DNA from: Planctomycetota bacterium
Lineage (GTDB): Bacteria > Planctomycetota > SZUA-567 > H5-PLA8
DNA length: 64,000 nucleotides
Assembly (NCBI GenBank): GCA_015075375.1
Contig: JABTUM010000001.1
Coordinates: forward strand, 2,909,201 to 2,973,200
Reading direction: 5' to 3'
The notes below the pieces were generated by a model. That model had not been told where the DNA came from. It worked only from the letters and a program-made list of their open reading frames with translations, and did not search any database. The position numbers and the translations under genes were made by a program. Positions 21,324 to 30,067 of this stretch are shown piece by piece (the stretch's first letter is position 1; each line of letters opens with the position of its first letter).

Positions 21324-21944
21324 ATGAGCGGGACCGCAGACCTCGAAGATCGCATTCACGCACGGTCAGAGCGCTTGCATGCCTTGGCCGCGGCGGTTCA
21401 TGAAGCGTTCGGTTCGGGGGCGCGGACGATGCTGAGTCCAAACAGTCCGCGGGACGCACTGCGGGATTTGCGCGCATGCCTGGATGCCGTCCCCGCTGCC
21501 CACGCCGTCATCGTCGGCGGACTGGCGCTGCAGGAACTCGGCCACGAGCGCTGGACGCGAGATATTAACCTATTAGCGGATGCCGCCCATTTTCGCGAAG
21601 TGCTCGACGCGCTGCGCGCGGGGGGCTTCGAACTTTCTGCCGAGCGAACATTGCGGCACCGGGCCACGGGTGTGGAAGTGGATCTGTTGAAGGAAGGCGT
21701 CACGTTGCGCGGCGGACGGCTGCCGCTGCCGCACCCGCGCGAACTGGGCCCGAACCGGGGCACCGCGACGCTCAGCGGCCTGCTGCGCTTGAAGCTGGAC
21801 TCACCTCGCCTGCAGGATCAAGCCGATATCGTGGCGTTGATTAAGAAGCGGGGCGTCGAGGTGCTGGCGGCGCGAGCGGCGCTCCCCGCCGAACTCCACG
21901 CCCTGTTGGATGCGCTGTTCGCGCAGGCCGAACGCGAAGCTTAA
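21324..21944 (+). CDS. Nucleotidyltransferase-fold protein (altered D-x-D)
   Basis: A 206-residue protein. AVIVGGLALQELGHERWTRD resembles the core of nucleotidyltransferases of the AbiEii/DUF6036 type (GG-x-A-x-x-x-x-G-x-x-R-x-T-x-D), followed by TGVEVDLLKEG with a possible third catalytic acid. The usual D-x-D after R-x-T is D-I-N here, so the second metal ligand is replaced by Asn. The enzyme may therefore be inactive or use other ligands. The C-terminal part (LLRLKLDSPRLQDQADIVAL) is also typical of the group. There is no antitoxin-like partner alongside, so calling it a toxin would be unsafe. It starts 41 bp after the SGNH hydrolase. Confidence 0.7.
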   Translation: MSGTADLEDRIHARSERLHALAAAVHEAFGSGARTMLSPNSPRDALRDLRACLDAVPAAHAVIVGGLALQELGHERWTRDINLLADAAHFREVLDALRAGGFELSAERTLRHRATGVEVDLLKEGVTLRGGRLPLPHPRELGPNRGTATLSGLLRLKLDSPRLQDQADIVALIKKRGVEVLAARAALPAELHALLDALFAQAEREA

Positions 21945-21968
21945 GCCGCGTATCTGGAATTAAACGCG

Positions 21969-23099
21969 TTAGAAGAACAGCTTCAACACTTCGCTTTCCT
22001 TGCCGTTTCCTGGGTTTAACACCGCGGTGCTGACGGCGCCCAGGCCCACTTCGTTGAAGCTCTTCCCGATCATCCCGCGGTGGTGCCCGGCGTCAGTCCG
22101 CCACATCCAGACCGAATTCACGCAGTCGCCGCCGAAGCTCGCGCAGTTCTCGCTCGTCCCGGCCGTGTAGCCCACGCGCTTGGCGCGGTCGCCGAAGTTC
22201 TTGCGCGTCGGGTCCGACGGATGCACGTGCCCGAAGAACTTCTTCGTGTTCTGTTCCTGCGCGAAGTCCTGCGCCATCTCGCGCAGCTTGGGGTGATGCG
22301 CCAGCGGGCGCAGATCGATCGACATGCGGTACAGGTTCATCACCTCGATGCCCTTCTGCGTGTTCGCGTCGTGCCCGTGCAGGTTCACGCGGTTCCAGCG
22401 CAGCACCTCATACTCGCAGACCGTGCGGAAAAACTCCTTCTCGAGCCCGCTCAACGCCGCGCCGGCCGACTTCGCTTCGGCGTAGCGGCCCGAGGCCAAT
22501 TCGCCGAGCGCCTGCAGCAGCGCCGTGAGCTTCGTCTCGTCGGTGTCCGGCGTCTGCGTGCTGGCCAGTTCTTCGCGCGCCTTCTGGTAGGCCTCGTACT
22601 TGACCTTGAACTGCGGCGTCCACTGTTCGAAGGTGCTCAGCGCGGAGGCGAGCGTATAGAAGCGGATGTGCGCGGCCTGCTTGTTGCCCTTGGCCGAACC
22701 GACCGTCTCGGGCCGCGTGCCCATCGCCGCCGTGAGCAGCGTCATCAACTCGCCGTACTTCGCGACCGTGGGCTCGACGAGCTTTTCCATATCCTCGTGG
22801 CCGGGCTGGATGTCCTTGTAGGGGTTCCAGCCGCTGAACGCCTTGGCCGGAATCGCGTACTTCGTGTTGTCGTATAGAAATGCGTGCGCATCCGCGGCGA
22901 GCTTGTGGTGTTCCTCGAAGGTCTTGGTCAGCAGGTCGACCTTGGCCTTCTCGGTGAGGAAGCGGGTGAGCGATTCGAGGTTCTTGCGAGCGCCGGCGAC
23001 GCGCTGCTGAACGCGTGCGGCGTCGGTTTGCGCGGCGTGGAGTCCCGTTCCGCAGAGCAACGCCAGGAGTCCGGCCCCCCAAAGCACACGTGCATTCAT
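21969..23099 (-). CDS. Secreted CAP/SCP-domain protein
   Basis: A 376-residue protein. ATG 23099 has GGGGGAA 5 nt upstream and a signal peptide (NARVLWGAGLLALLCGTGLH). The central region (30-240) is helical and of no recognised family. The last 130 residues match a CAP (cysteine-rich secretory/PR-1) domain: MAQDFAQEQNTKKFFGHVHP, GYTAGTSENCASFGG with the conserved E-N, and WRTDAGHHRGMIGKSFNEVG with the conserved His. Bacterial CAP proteins are secreted and mostly uncharacterised; metal, lipid or peptide binding has been reported for the family. Its stop faces the nucleotidyltransferase-like gene across 24 bp. Confidence 0.85.
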   Translation of the reverse strand: MNARVLWGAGLLALLCGTGLHAAQTDAARVQQRVAGARKNLESLTRFLTEKAKVDLLTKTFEEHHKLAADAHAFLYDNTKYAIPAKAFSGWNPYKDIQPGHEDMEKLVEPTVAKYGELMTLLTAAMGTRPETVGSAKGNKQAAHIRFYTLASALSTFEQWTPQFKVKYEAYQKAREELASTQTPDTDETKLTALLQALGELASGRYAEAKSAGAALSGLEKEFFRTVCEYEVLRWNRVNLHGHDANTQKGIEVMNLYRMSIDLRPLAHHPKLREMAQDFAQEQNTKKFFGHVHPSDPTRKNFGDRAKRVGYTAGTSENCASFGGDCVNSVWMWRTDAGHHRGMIGKSFNEVGLGAVSTAVLNPGNGKESEVLKLFF

Positions 23100-23330
23100 C
23101 GCGGTTCCCCCTTGCTGGTCCTGATGAGCCACCTTTAATGACCGGGGACGAGGTGCTTCTGCTGCACCTCTTTGAGCAAGTCCCTCAAATGGTCGACGCA
23201 GGCCGGTGGCTTTCGTTCAGCGCTCCTTTTGAAAACACAAGGTGCATGCCCCGGCTTTGGACGAACCGGTCTCGCGCGCTAGACTGAGCCGCTCAAATCG
23301 GTCGATGCCGCATTTATAAGGAGCGACGGA

Positions 23331-24311
23331 ATGCCCGAGTCCGCGTGGAAAGTGGTCTTCCTCGATGCAGCGACCTTCGACCGCGAGGACGTCTCGTTCG
23401 CAGCCTTCGAGCAACGCTATGCGTGCACGTTTCATCGGGTGACGAATCCGGCCGAGACGGCGGCGCGGATCGCCGGGCACGAGGCGGTGATTTCGAACAA
23501 GGTTCTGATCGATGCGGCGGCGATGGACGCGGCGAAAGGGACGCTGAAAGTGATCGCCGTCGCGGCCACGGGCACGAACAACGTGGATCTGGCTGCCGCG
23601 AAGACGCGCGGGATTCCCGTCTGCAACGTGGCCGGCTACAGCGGCTCCGGCGTCGCCCAGCACGCTTTCGCGCTTTTGCTGGAACTTTGCAACCACGCCG
23701 GGCGCTACGCCGAAGACAACCGCCGCGAAGCCGCGTGGGCCAAGAGCCCCTTCTTCTGCCGGCTCACGTATCCGTGCGTCGAGCTGTCCGGCAAGACGCT
23801 GGGGCTGATCGGCTACGGCGATATCGCGCGCAACGTGGAGCAGATCGCGCGCGGCTTCGGGATGAACGTCCTGATCGCCGGGCGCAAAGGGTCCGCCGAG
23901 GCCCCCGCCGGGCGCGAGCCCTTCGACGAGGTGCTGCGGAAGTCCGACGCGGTGAGCTTGCACTGCCCGCTTACGCCCGAGACGAAGGATCTGATCGGCT
24001 CGCGCGAACTGGGCTTGATGAAGCCGAGCGCGTTTCTGATCAACACCGCGCGCGGCGGGATCGTGCAAGAGACCGCGCTGATCGCGGCGCTCAAATCGAA
24101 GCGCCTGGCCGGCGCGGGCTTTGACGTCTGTACGGTGGAACCGCCGCCGCGCGAACACCCGCTTCTGCGCGCGGCCCAGGAACTCGATAACCTGATCCTG
24201 ACGCCGCACACCGCCTGGAGCACGCTCGAATCGCGGCAGCGGTTGCTCGACGGCGTCTTCGAGAATTTGAAGGCCTTCGAAGCGGGGCGCGAACGGAACA
24301 GGGTGAACTGA
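23331..24311 (+). CDS. D-2-hydroxyacid dehydrogenase (glycerate dehydrogenase-like)
   Basis: A 326-residue NAD(P)-dependent enzyme interconverting 2-hydroxy and 2-keto acids. The Rossmann motif is LIGYGDIARNVEQIARGFGM (from about 159). The catalytic Arg is in NTARGGIVQE (Arg241), the Glu in CTVEPPP (Glu270) and the His in TPHTAWST (His293), all in place. GTNNVDLAAAKTRGIPVCNV followed by YSGSGVAQHAF is the typical hinge and entry into the coenzyme domain. The closest functional guess is glycerate or hydroxypyruvate reductase. AAGGAGCGACGG precedes ATG 23331. It is followed by the TIM-barrel isomerase, but 235 bp separate the two. Confidence 0.92.
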   Translation: MPESAWKVVFLDAATFDREDVSFAAFEQRYACTFHRVTNPAETAARIAGHEAVISNKVLIDAAAMDAAKGTLKVIAVAATGTNNVDLAAAKTRGIPVCNVAGYSGSGVAQHAFALLLELCNHAGRYAEDNRREAAWAKSPFFCRLTYPCVELSGKTLGLIGYGDIARNVEQIARGFGMNVLIAGRKGSAEAPAGREPFDEVLRKSDAVSLHCPLTPETKDLIGSRELGLMKPSAFLINTARGGIVQETALIAALKSKRLAGAGFDVCTVEPPPREHPLLRAAQELDNLILTPHTAWSTLESRQRLLDGVFENLKAFEAGRERNRVN

Positions 24312-24344
24312 AGGCTTCCAAAGAATGCGAACACAACGTGCCTG

Positions 24345-24366
24345 CTTGTCAGCCGGACAAGCTGAC
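24345..24366. promoter_or_regulatory. Nested inverted repeats upstream of the isomerase gene
   Basis: CTTGTC-N5-GACAAG overlaps GTCAGC-N7-GCTGAC in a single 22-bp element, 180 bp before the next start. It looks like a dimeric-regulator binding site or a small alternative hairpin. No regulator can be assigned. Confidence 0.35.
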
Positions 24367-24546
24367 GACTGCACGGCGTGATTACGAGTACGGCGCGAAT
24401 TAATCCATGTTCAGGCCGGATAACTGCATCCTCCAGCGGTGGCGAGGGCCCTCGGCGCGGGGTAAAGTTCAGGAGTTCAACGAGTTCATCCAAGGTGGAT
24501 GGGTCGCGCTTTTCACGGTTCCCTTTTCATTCATTCGGAGACACGC

Positions 24547-25422
24547 ATGCCGACGCGCACGGGACAATTTCCGACCGGATTTCGCCGCGGATGGAGCGAC
24601 TGGCAGAAGGATCTGCCGGCCGCCGCGAAGTGGGCGAAAGCGACGGGCTTTGAAGTGATCGATCTAACCGGCCAGACCAAAGCCGAGGACATCAAGACGC
24701 TGAAGGCCGCGGGCCTGAACGTGGGTTCCGTCGATCTGCCCGGCTGGTCGGATCTGATGACGAAGGACGCCGCGAAGCGCAAGGACGGCGTGGCGCGCCT
24801 GACGAGCTTCATCAAGGAACTCTCCGAACTCGGCGCGAAGCGCTACTTCACGGTGGCGATCCCCGACGACAAGGCCATCGGCATCGGCGATGCGTTCAAG
24901 CAGGCCGTCGAAGGGTACGGAGCGCTCGCGCAGAGCATCGAAGCCACCGGCGCGCGGCTCTGCTTCGAAGGCTGGCCTGGCGGCGGGAATCATCCCGTGT
25001 GTAACCCCGAGACCACGCGCGCGCTCTTCAAGGAAGTCCCCAGCAAGGCCCTGGGCCTCAACTACGACCCGTCGCACCTGATCCGCATGGGCATCGATCA
25101 CATCCGCTTCCTGAAAGAGTTCGCGCCGCGCGTCGGGCATGTCCACGCGAAGGACACCGAGATCGATTCCGATGCGCTGTACGAAGTCGGCCACGAACAG
25201 AACAGCGCGTTCGTGAAGGGCCACGGCTTCGGCAAGTACGTCTGGCGCTACACGATTCCCGGGCACGGCGAAGCGCGCTGGAAGACGATCTTCAACATCC
25301 TCAAGGATGCGAAGTTCGACGGCGCGGTGAGCGTGGAACTGGAAGACGAGAACTTCAACGGCAGCGAGCAAGGCGAGAAGGACGCGCTGACGGCGTCGCT
25401 CTGGTATCTGCGGTACGCGTAA
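24547..25422 (+). CDS. Sugar phosphate isomerase/epimerase (xylose-isomerase-like TIM barrel)
   Basis: A 291-residue AP-endonuclease-2-like TIM barrel. Start ATG 24547 has GGAG 7 nt upstream. Metal-ligand segments in order are LCFEGWPGGG (Glu), LNYDPSHLIRMG (Asp and His), VGHVHAKDTE (His and Asp) and VSVELEDEN (Glu). This is the ligand set of the IolE/sugar isomerase group, including hydroxypyruvate isomerase, inosose dehydratase and 3-keto-sugar enzymes. The neighbouring D-2-hydroxyacid dehydrogenase makes a small hydroxyacid or ketoacid pathway plausible. The strong terminator directly after it shows the transcript ends here. Confidence 0.9.
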   Translation: MPTRTGQFPTGFRRGWSDWQKDLPAAAKWAKATGFEVIDLTGQTKAEDIKTLKAAGLNVGSVDLPGWSDLMTKDAAKRKDGVARLTSFIKELSELGAKRYFTVAIPDDKAIGIGDAFKQAVEGYGALAQSIEATGARLCFEGWPGGGNHPVCNPETTRALFKEVPSKALGLNYDPSHLIRMGIDHIRFLKEFAPRVGHVHAKDTEIDSDALYEVGHEQNSAFVKGHGFGKYVWRYTIPGHGEARWKTIFNILKDAKFDGAVSVELEDENFNGSEQGEKDALTASLWYLRYA

Positions 25423-25445
25423 AGCCTTTAGCCGCCAAGACGTCT

Positions 25446-25479
25446 AGAACGCCAAGCTTCGGCTTGGCGTTCTTTTTTT
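25446..25479 (+). terminator. Strong rho-independent terminator
   Basis: A perfect 12-bp stem AGAACGCCAAGC/GCTTGGCGTTCT closed by a TTCG tetraloop and followed by a T-tract. It lies between the convergent isomerase and hemL genes. Confidence 0.95.
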
Positions 25480-25547
25480 GGCGCTCGGGCGTTCCTTCGC
25501 CTGAGCAGTGCGACGCTCTCGGCGCGCTTTGGTGAAAAGCCTCGCTG

Positions 25548-26861
25548 TTAGACTTCCGCGAAAGCCGCCCGCGCGGCCTTCCCGACGATCTTCAACTCTT
25601 TCGGGCCCATGGCGAGGTTCACGAACGCCGCTTCGTACTGGCTGGGCGGGAAATAGACGCCGTTGCGCAGGAGGCTCTGGAAGAAGCGCCCGAAGGCCGC
25701 GGTATCGCTTCCCGAGGCGTCCGCGAAATTCCGCACCGGGCCGGTCCGGAAGAAGACGGTGAACATGCTGCCTACGCGGTTGATCGAGAGCTTCGGCTTC
25801 TTTCCGGCGGCTTCGGCGCCTTCCCAGAGCAGCGCTTCGATCTGCGCGGAGGTTTCTTCGAGTTTTTTATAGTTCTCTTTTTTGAGCAATATTTCGAGCG
25901 TCGCGAGGCCGGCGGCCATGGCGAGCGGGTTCCCGCTCAGCGTTCCGGCTTGATACACAGGTCCAAGCGGAGCAACCTGTTGCATGATCTCCTTGCGCCC
26001 GCCGTAGGCGCCGCAGGGCAGTCCGCCGCCAAGGATCTTGCCGCAGGTGACGAGATCGGGCCGGATGCCGTACTTCTCCTGCGCGCCGCCGGGGGCGAGT
26101 CGGAAGCCGGTCATCACTTCGTCGAAGATCAGGAGCGCGCCGGCGGCTTTGGCAGCCAGTCCAAGTCCTTCGAGGAAGCCGGGTTCGGGGATCAGGGTGC
26201 CGCTGTTGCCGACGACGGGTTCGACGATCAGCGCGGCGACTTCCTGCTTGTTCGCGTTCAGCGCCGCGCGCACGGCGTCGAGGTCGTTGAAGGGCACGGT
26301 GAGCGTGTTCGCCGCGACGGCCGCGGGGACGCCGGCCGAATCGGGCACGCCGAAGGTCGCCGCGCCGCTCCCGGCTTTCACCAGCACCGCGTCGTGCGCG
26401 CCGTGGTAGCAGCCTTCGAACTTGAGGATCTTCTCGCGGCCGGTGAAGCCGCGCGCGACGCGGATGGCGTGGCTGGTGGCTTCGCTTCCGCTGCTGACGA
26501 AGCGCAGCATCTCCATGGCCGGCATGACTTTCTGAAGCTTCCGCGCCAGGCGCGTCTCGAGGTCGGTCGGGCAGCCGAAGCTGGCTCCGCGCGCCGCCTG
26601 CTTCTTGATCGCCGCGACGACCGGGCCCGGGCAGTGCCCGAGGATCTGCGGCCCCCACGAGCCGACGAAGTCGACGTAGCGGTTTCCGTCCAAGTCGATC
26701 AGGTACGGCCCTTTACCGCGCAGGACGAAAAACGGTCCGCTCTCGATCAGGCCGACCGAGCGCCAACTGCGCACCGGCGAGTTGACGCCGCCCGGGAATA
26801 CCGCGCGCGCGTCTTCGTAGGCTTTGCGCGAGCGGGTCATCGAGAAGCTGGCTTTCGGCAT
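25548..26861 (-). CDS. hemL: Glutamate-1-semialdehyde 2,1-aminomutase
   Basis: A PLP enzyme that converts glutamate-1-semialdehyde to 5-aminolevulinate in the C5 tetrapyrrole pathway. The 437-residue frame from ATG 26861 (GAGG 7 nt upstream) shows FPGGVNSPVRSW, the HemL hallmark. It also has DFVGSWGPQILGHCPGPVV, FVSSGSEATSHAIRVARGFT, FEGCYHGAHDAVLVKAGSG, the PLP aspartate in LIFDEVMTGFR and the Schiff-base lysine in TCGKILGGGLP (about Lys275). Length and motifs are normal. Tetrapyrrole synthesis gives a loose functional link to the B12 uptake locus nearby. Confidence 0.96.
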   Translation of the reverse strand: MPKASFSMTRSRKAYEDARAVFPGGVNSPVRSWRSVGLIESGPFFVLRGKGPYLIDLDGNRYVDFVGSWGPQILGHCPGPVVAAIKKQAARGASFGCPTDLETRLARKLQKVMPAMEMLRFVSSGSEATSHAIRVARGFTGREKILKFEGCYHGAHDAVLVKAGSGAATFGVPDSAGVPAAVAANTLTVPFNDLDAVRAALNANKQEVAALIVEPVVGNSGTLIPEPGFLEGLGLAAKAAGALLIFDEVMTGFRLAPGGAQEKYGIRPDLVTCGKILGGGLPCGAYGGRKEIMQQVAPLGPVYQAGTLSGNPLAMAAGLATLEILLKKENYKKLEETSAQIEALLWEGAEAAGKKPKLSINRVGSMFTVFFRTGPVRNFADASGSDTAAFGRFFQSLLRNGVYFPPSQYEAAFVNLAMGPKELKIVGKAARAAFAEV

Positions 26862-26994
26862 GGAGGCACCTCGGAAGGAGTGTGTGGGATGGAGGTTAGA
26901 AAAAAGCGGGAAGGCCCAGAGCAAAAAAGCAAAAAGTAATGAGCGGCGAGCCCTTATTTCCAGGTGTAATTTCGGTGTAAATTCCGCCTGCCGT

Positions 26995-28350
26995 TTACGG
27001 CTTTCCTTCGATCAACGCAACGATTTCGTTTCGGGCCGCTTCCATCTCGGCGCTGGACTTCAGGCTCTCGAGGTTCAGGCGTACGACGGGTTCGGTATTG
27101 GACTTACGCAGGTTGAACCACCACGGTCCCATGTCGATGGTGACGCCGTCGACTTTGCTGATCGCTTTGGCGCGGCCTTTCACGGCGGCTTCGACGGCTT
27201 CGACGGTTTTGTTGGCGTCCTGGACGTGGAAATTAATTTCGCCGGTGTGGAAGAAGCGCTGCAGCGGAGCGACGAGTTCGCTGGCTTTCTTTCCGCTTTG
27301 GCTGACGAGACTTAGGACCAGGAAGAAGGCGGTCTCGCCGCTGTCGCTGCAGAAGAAGTCGCGGAAGTAGAAGTGTCCGGACAACTCCGCGGCCATCACG
27401 GCTTTGTGTTCGCGCAGCCCGGCTTTGATGTGGCTGTGCCCGACGCGAGTCTCGAGCGCGCGGCCGCCGGCTTCTTCGACGGCTTGCGCGAAGGCGCGCG
27501 TCGCGCGGACATCGTAAAGCACGTTCGCGCCGGGGTTTGCTTTCAAGAGCACCTGGGCCATCAGCGCGCCGGCGACGTCGCCGGGGATCGGTTCGCCGCG
27601 TTCGTCGACGAAGGCGACGCGATCGCCGTCGCCGTCGAACGCCACGCCAAGGTCGCACTTCTTGGCCACGACGACTTCGCGGAGCTTCGCGATGTTCTCG
27701 AGCTTCAAGGGATTGGCTTCGTGATTCGGGAAGCGCCCGTCGGGCGTCCAGTAGAGCGGTATCGTCTTCAGCGGCAGGCCTTTAAGCAGCGCGGGGAGCC
27801 ACTGGCCCATGGCGCCGTTGCCGCAATCGATGGCGATCTTGAGCGGCCGCTTTTTGTCGAGCTGCGCGAAGCGGCGGCAATGCGCGATGTATTTCGGCCA
27901 CAAATTCAGGGACTTTATCTTGCCGGGCTTCTTCGCAAGATGAGGCTCATCCTTGAGAAAGAGCTTCTCGACTTCTTCCAACCCCTGCCCGTAGCTCATC
28001 GGAAGCGCGCCGGCTTTGGTGAACTTGAAGCCGCCGTACTCGGCGGGATTATGACTCGCGGTGACTTGTATCGCGCCGCCGCACTTGGACTTACCGAGGT
28101 GCCCCGCGGCGAAGTAGCTGATCGGCGTCGGGCCCATGCCCAGGTCGTAGGCGTCGCAGCCGGCCGCGGCAATCCCTGCCAGGAGCGCGGCTTGCAGATC
28201 CGGGCTGCTGAGGCGCGCGTCGCGGCCGACGGCCATCGTCTTGGCTTTCAGGAACGCCGCCGTCGCTTTGCCGATCCGGTACGCGTCGCCGGTGGTAAGC
28301 TCCGCCGGCACGATGCCGCGGACGTCGTAGGACTTGAAGATGCCGGCCAT
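26995..28350 (-). CDS. Phosphomannomutase/phosphoglucomutase (alpha-D-phosphohexomutase)
   Basis: A 451-residue enzyme interconverting hexose 1- and 6-phosphates, supplying GDP-mannose or UDP-glucose precursors. ATG 28350 starts FKSYDVRGIVP, the standard opening of the ManB/AlgC group. The phosphoserine loop is TASHNPAEYGG (Ser99), the metal loop AFDGDGDR (239-244), the sugar-binding loop AAELSGHFYF, and the phosphate-binding end is WFNLRKSNTEPVVRLNLES. Dual PMM/PGM specificity is common for this subgroup. It diverges from the metallohydrolase gene with 108 bp between them. Confidence 0.95.
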   Translation of the reverse strand: MAGIFKSYDVRGIVPAELTTGDAYRIGKATAAFLKAKTMAVGRDARLSSPDLQAALLAGIAAAGCDAYDLGMGPTPISYFAAGHLGKSKCGGAIQVTASHNPAEYGGFKFTKAGALPMSYGQGLEEVEKLFLKDEPHLAKKPGKIKSLNLWPKYIAHCRRFAQLDKKRPLKIAIDCGNGAMGQWLPALLKGLPLKTIPLYWTPDGRFPNHEANPLKLENIAKLREVVVAKKCDLGVAFDGDGDRVAFVDERGEPIPGDVAGALMAQVLLKANPGANVLYDVRATRAFAQAVEEAGGRALETRVGHSHIKAGLREHKAVMAAELSGHFYFRDFFCSDSGETAFFLVLSLVSQSGKKASELVAPLQRFFHTGEINFHVQDANKTVEAVEAAVKGRAKAISKVDGVTIDMGPWWFNLRKSNTEPVVRLNLESLKSSAEMEAARNEIVALIEGKP

Positions 28351-28458
28351 GATTGGGTTTCCGTTCGTTTGAGGTTGGAGGAGCTGCCTTGGGAAGGTAG
28401 ACAAGGATTCGGTAACGTCAAGAGAAAGCCCTTTCGGACCTTCAAGGAATGTGCGCGC

Positions 28459-29121
28459 ATGTCTTCCGCAAGTCTTCAAACGCTCCAGCTTTGCGTCGGC
28501 GATTTGCAGGAGAATTGCTACCTGCTTTGGAAGACCGGCGCGGCGCCGGCGATCGTCTTCGATCCGGGCGACGAGGCGGAACGGATACGCGCGGAACTGG
28601 CGGCGCGGAAGCTCGAGCCGGCCGCCTTCGTGCTCACGCATTGCCACGGCGATCACATCGGCGGCTTGCATGGGTTGAAGGCGGCGTATCCTCAAGTGCC
28701 GCTTTACGTTCCGGAAGCCGAGGCGGATTGGCTGAGTAAGCCGATGAAGAACCTGAGCTACTTCGTGGGCGGCAAGGTGACGGCGCCGCCGGCGGATGTG
28801 CTGGTTCGGGACTGCGAGATCTTGAAGGTCGGCGGGTTCGAGCTTGGATCGATTCACGTGCCGGGGCATTCGCCGGGCGGGACGGCGTACTTCGTGGCGG
28901 ATCCGAGCGGGCCGCCGCACCTCTTCGACGGCGACATCCTGTTTCAGAACTCCATTGGGCGCACCGACTTCCCGGGCAGCAGCGGGCACGAGGTGCTGAT
29001 CGAGGGGATTCAATCCAAGCTCTTCATTCTGCCCGATGAGACGATCGTGCATCCGGGGCATGGGCCGGAGACGACGATTGGAGCGGAGAAGCGCGGTAAC
29101 CCGTTCTGTGGACTGAAGTAG
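28459..29121 (+). CDS. MBL-fold metallohydrolase (glyoxalase II-like)
   Basis: A 220-residue zinc hydrolase. The metal motif is THCHGDHIGGL (His61, His63, Asp65, His66), with later ligands in HVPGHSPGGTAYF, LFDGDILFQNSIGRTDFPG and IVHPGHGPETTIGAEKRGNP. The final motif is typical of small glyoxalase-II-like or YcbL-type enzymes that hydrolyse thioesters. AAGGA lies 11 nt before ATG 28459. The true substrate is open. Confidence 0.92.
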   Translation: MSSASLQTLQLCVGDLQENCYLLWKTGAAPAIVFDPGDEAERIRAELAARKLEPAAFVLTHCHGDHIGGLHGLKAAYPQVPLYVPEAEADWLSKPMKNLSYFVGGKVTAPPADVLVRDCEILKVGGFELGSIHVPGHSPGGTAYFVADPSGPPHLFDGDILFQNSIGRTDFPGSSGHEVLIEGIQSKLFILPDETIVHPGHGPETTIGAEKRGNPFCGLK

Positions 29122-29124
29122 TTT

Positions 29125-29156
29125 TTACCGCAGAGACGCCAAGGACGCAGAGAAGG
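29125..29156 (+). repeat. CGCAGAGACGC-type intergenic repeat
   Basis: ACCGCAGAGACGCC followed by GGACGCAGAGAAGG directly after the metallohydrolase stop. A related copy (ACTGCGGAAACGCAGAGGGC, then GCGGAGAAGC) lies at about 36980-37013 after the M14 gene. Such tracts are dispersed at gene ends in many environmental bacterial genomes and have no known function. Confidence 0.6.
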
Positions 29157-29242
29157 GCAGGGCGGGAATTAGGGAACGGCTCTGTCCATCACACTTCCAG
29201 CGCTGAAGTGTCGTACTCCGCGTACTCTTCGGTAAACCCAGC

Positions 29243-30067
29243 CTAAGGCTCGAGTTGGAAGCGGATGCGGACGGTAAAACGGCCGGCTTGGGGGATCTGG
29301 GCGGCTTTGAGGAAGCGCGCGGCGCTGGCGTCGAGGCGGGCGCAGCCGGTGGAGGTAACTTGTTCGACCTCCGAAGGTTGCAGTCCCGATTGGGCGGCGG
29401 TGAGGCGCCAGGTTCCGGTCCCTTGGCAGGGTGCGCCGTGGCGGCAGAGGCCGCCGCGGCATTCGCGCGGATAGGCAGGCTGTCCGGGCAGGCGCAGTTC
29501 GGGCGGTTGAGCGCTGGAGCCGGGGGCTGGCGCGCTACCCAATCCTTTATTGGATTTAGAGTTAGCTCCTGTGGCGGCAGGCGCGCCGGTGGGTCGCGTG
29601 GCTTCGGCCAAGGGCCCCACGGTGAGCGGCGGGTCGGACGCGGCCGAACCGCCGCCGGTGCGCCCAGCACCTTCGGGAACTCCTTTGTGGTTCATACCTT
29701 CCAGGTTCAGTGCGACTTCGGGCACGCCGGCGGGGGGACTTTCGGCGCGCGGCTGGGCCAGGGGCGGCTGTGGCGTGATCTCTGGAAGGGTTTGCGCCGA
29801 TTCGGGTTGCCAATTCTCCGAGGGCCGGACGGGAACCGGATCGGGGAGTTCGCCGCGGAACTCGGCGCTGCCGGGGAGGAATTCGGCCTCCTGCGCCCCG
29901 AGGCTCAAGACCACGTCCAGCCCCTGGGCATTCTGACCCGGCTTCGATAAGTCCTGGCCTTGACCCAAGATCCAAAAGAAGCCGACGGCGTGGAGTCCCG
30001 CGGCGATGCCGCCGAGGGTCAACCACTTCCACGCCGCCGGAGCGCTCGCGCTTCTCAGAACTGCCAT
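29243..30067 (-). CDS. TonB-like energy transducer with cysteine-rich C-terminal domain
   Basis: A 274-residue protein with one N-terminal membrane helix (about 14-35), a long Pro-rich periplasmic linker (40-190) and a TonB-like C-terminal domain (PAYPRECRGG, then GTGTWRLTAAQSGLQPSEVE, LDASAARFLKAAQIP and a terminal FTVRIRFQLEP strand). TonB couples the inner-membrane proton gradient to outer-membrane receptors. The start overlaps the end of the receptor gene by 13 bp, so the pair is translated from one B12-controlled message. Four cysteines (CRGGLC, GAPC, TGC) in the C-terminal domain are unusual for TonB and may form disulfides. No ExbB/ExbD genes are in the window. Confidence 0.85.
   Translation of the reverse strand: MAVLRSASAPAAWKWLTLGGIAAGLHAVGFFWILGQGQDLSKPGQNAQGLDVVLSLGAQEAEFLPGSAEFRGELPDPVPVRPSENWQPESAQTLPEITPQPPLAQPRAESPPAGVPEVALNLEGMNHKGVPEGAGRTGGGSAASDPPLTVGPLAEATRPTGAPAATGANSKSNKGLGSAPAPGSSAQPPELRLPGQPAYPRECRGGLCRHGAPCQGTGTWRLTAAQSGLQPSEVEQVTSTGCARLDASAARFLKAAQIPQAGRFTVRIRFQLEP

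Noticed and set aside
21324-21944. AbiEii-type toxin of a toxin-antitoxin pair
   Set aside because: There is no adjacent antitoxin-like gene and the catalytic D-x-D is altered.
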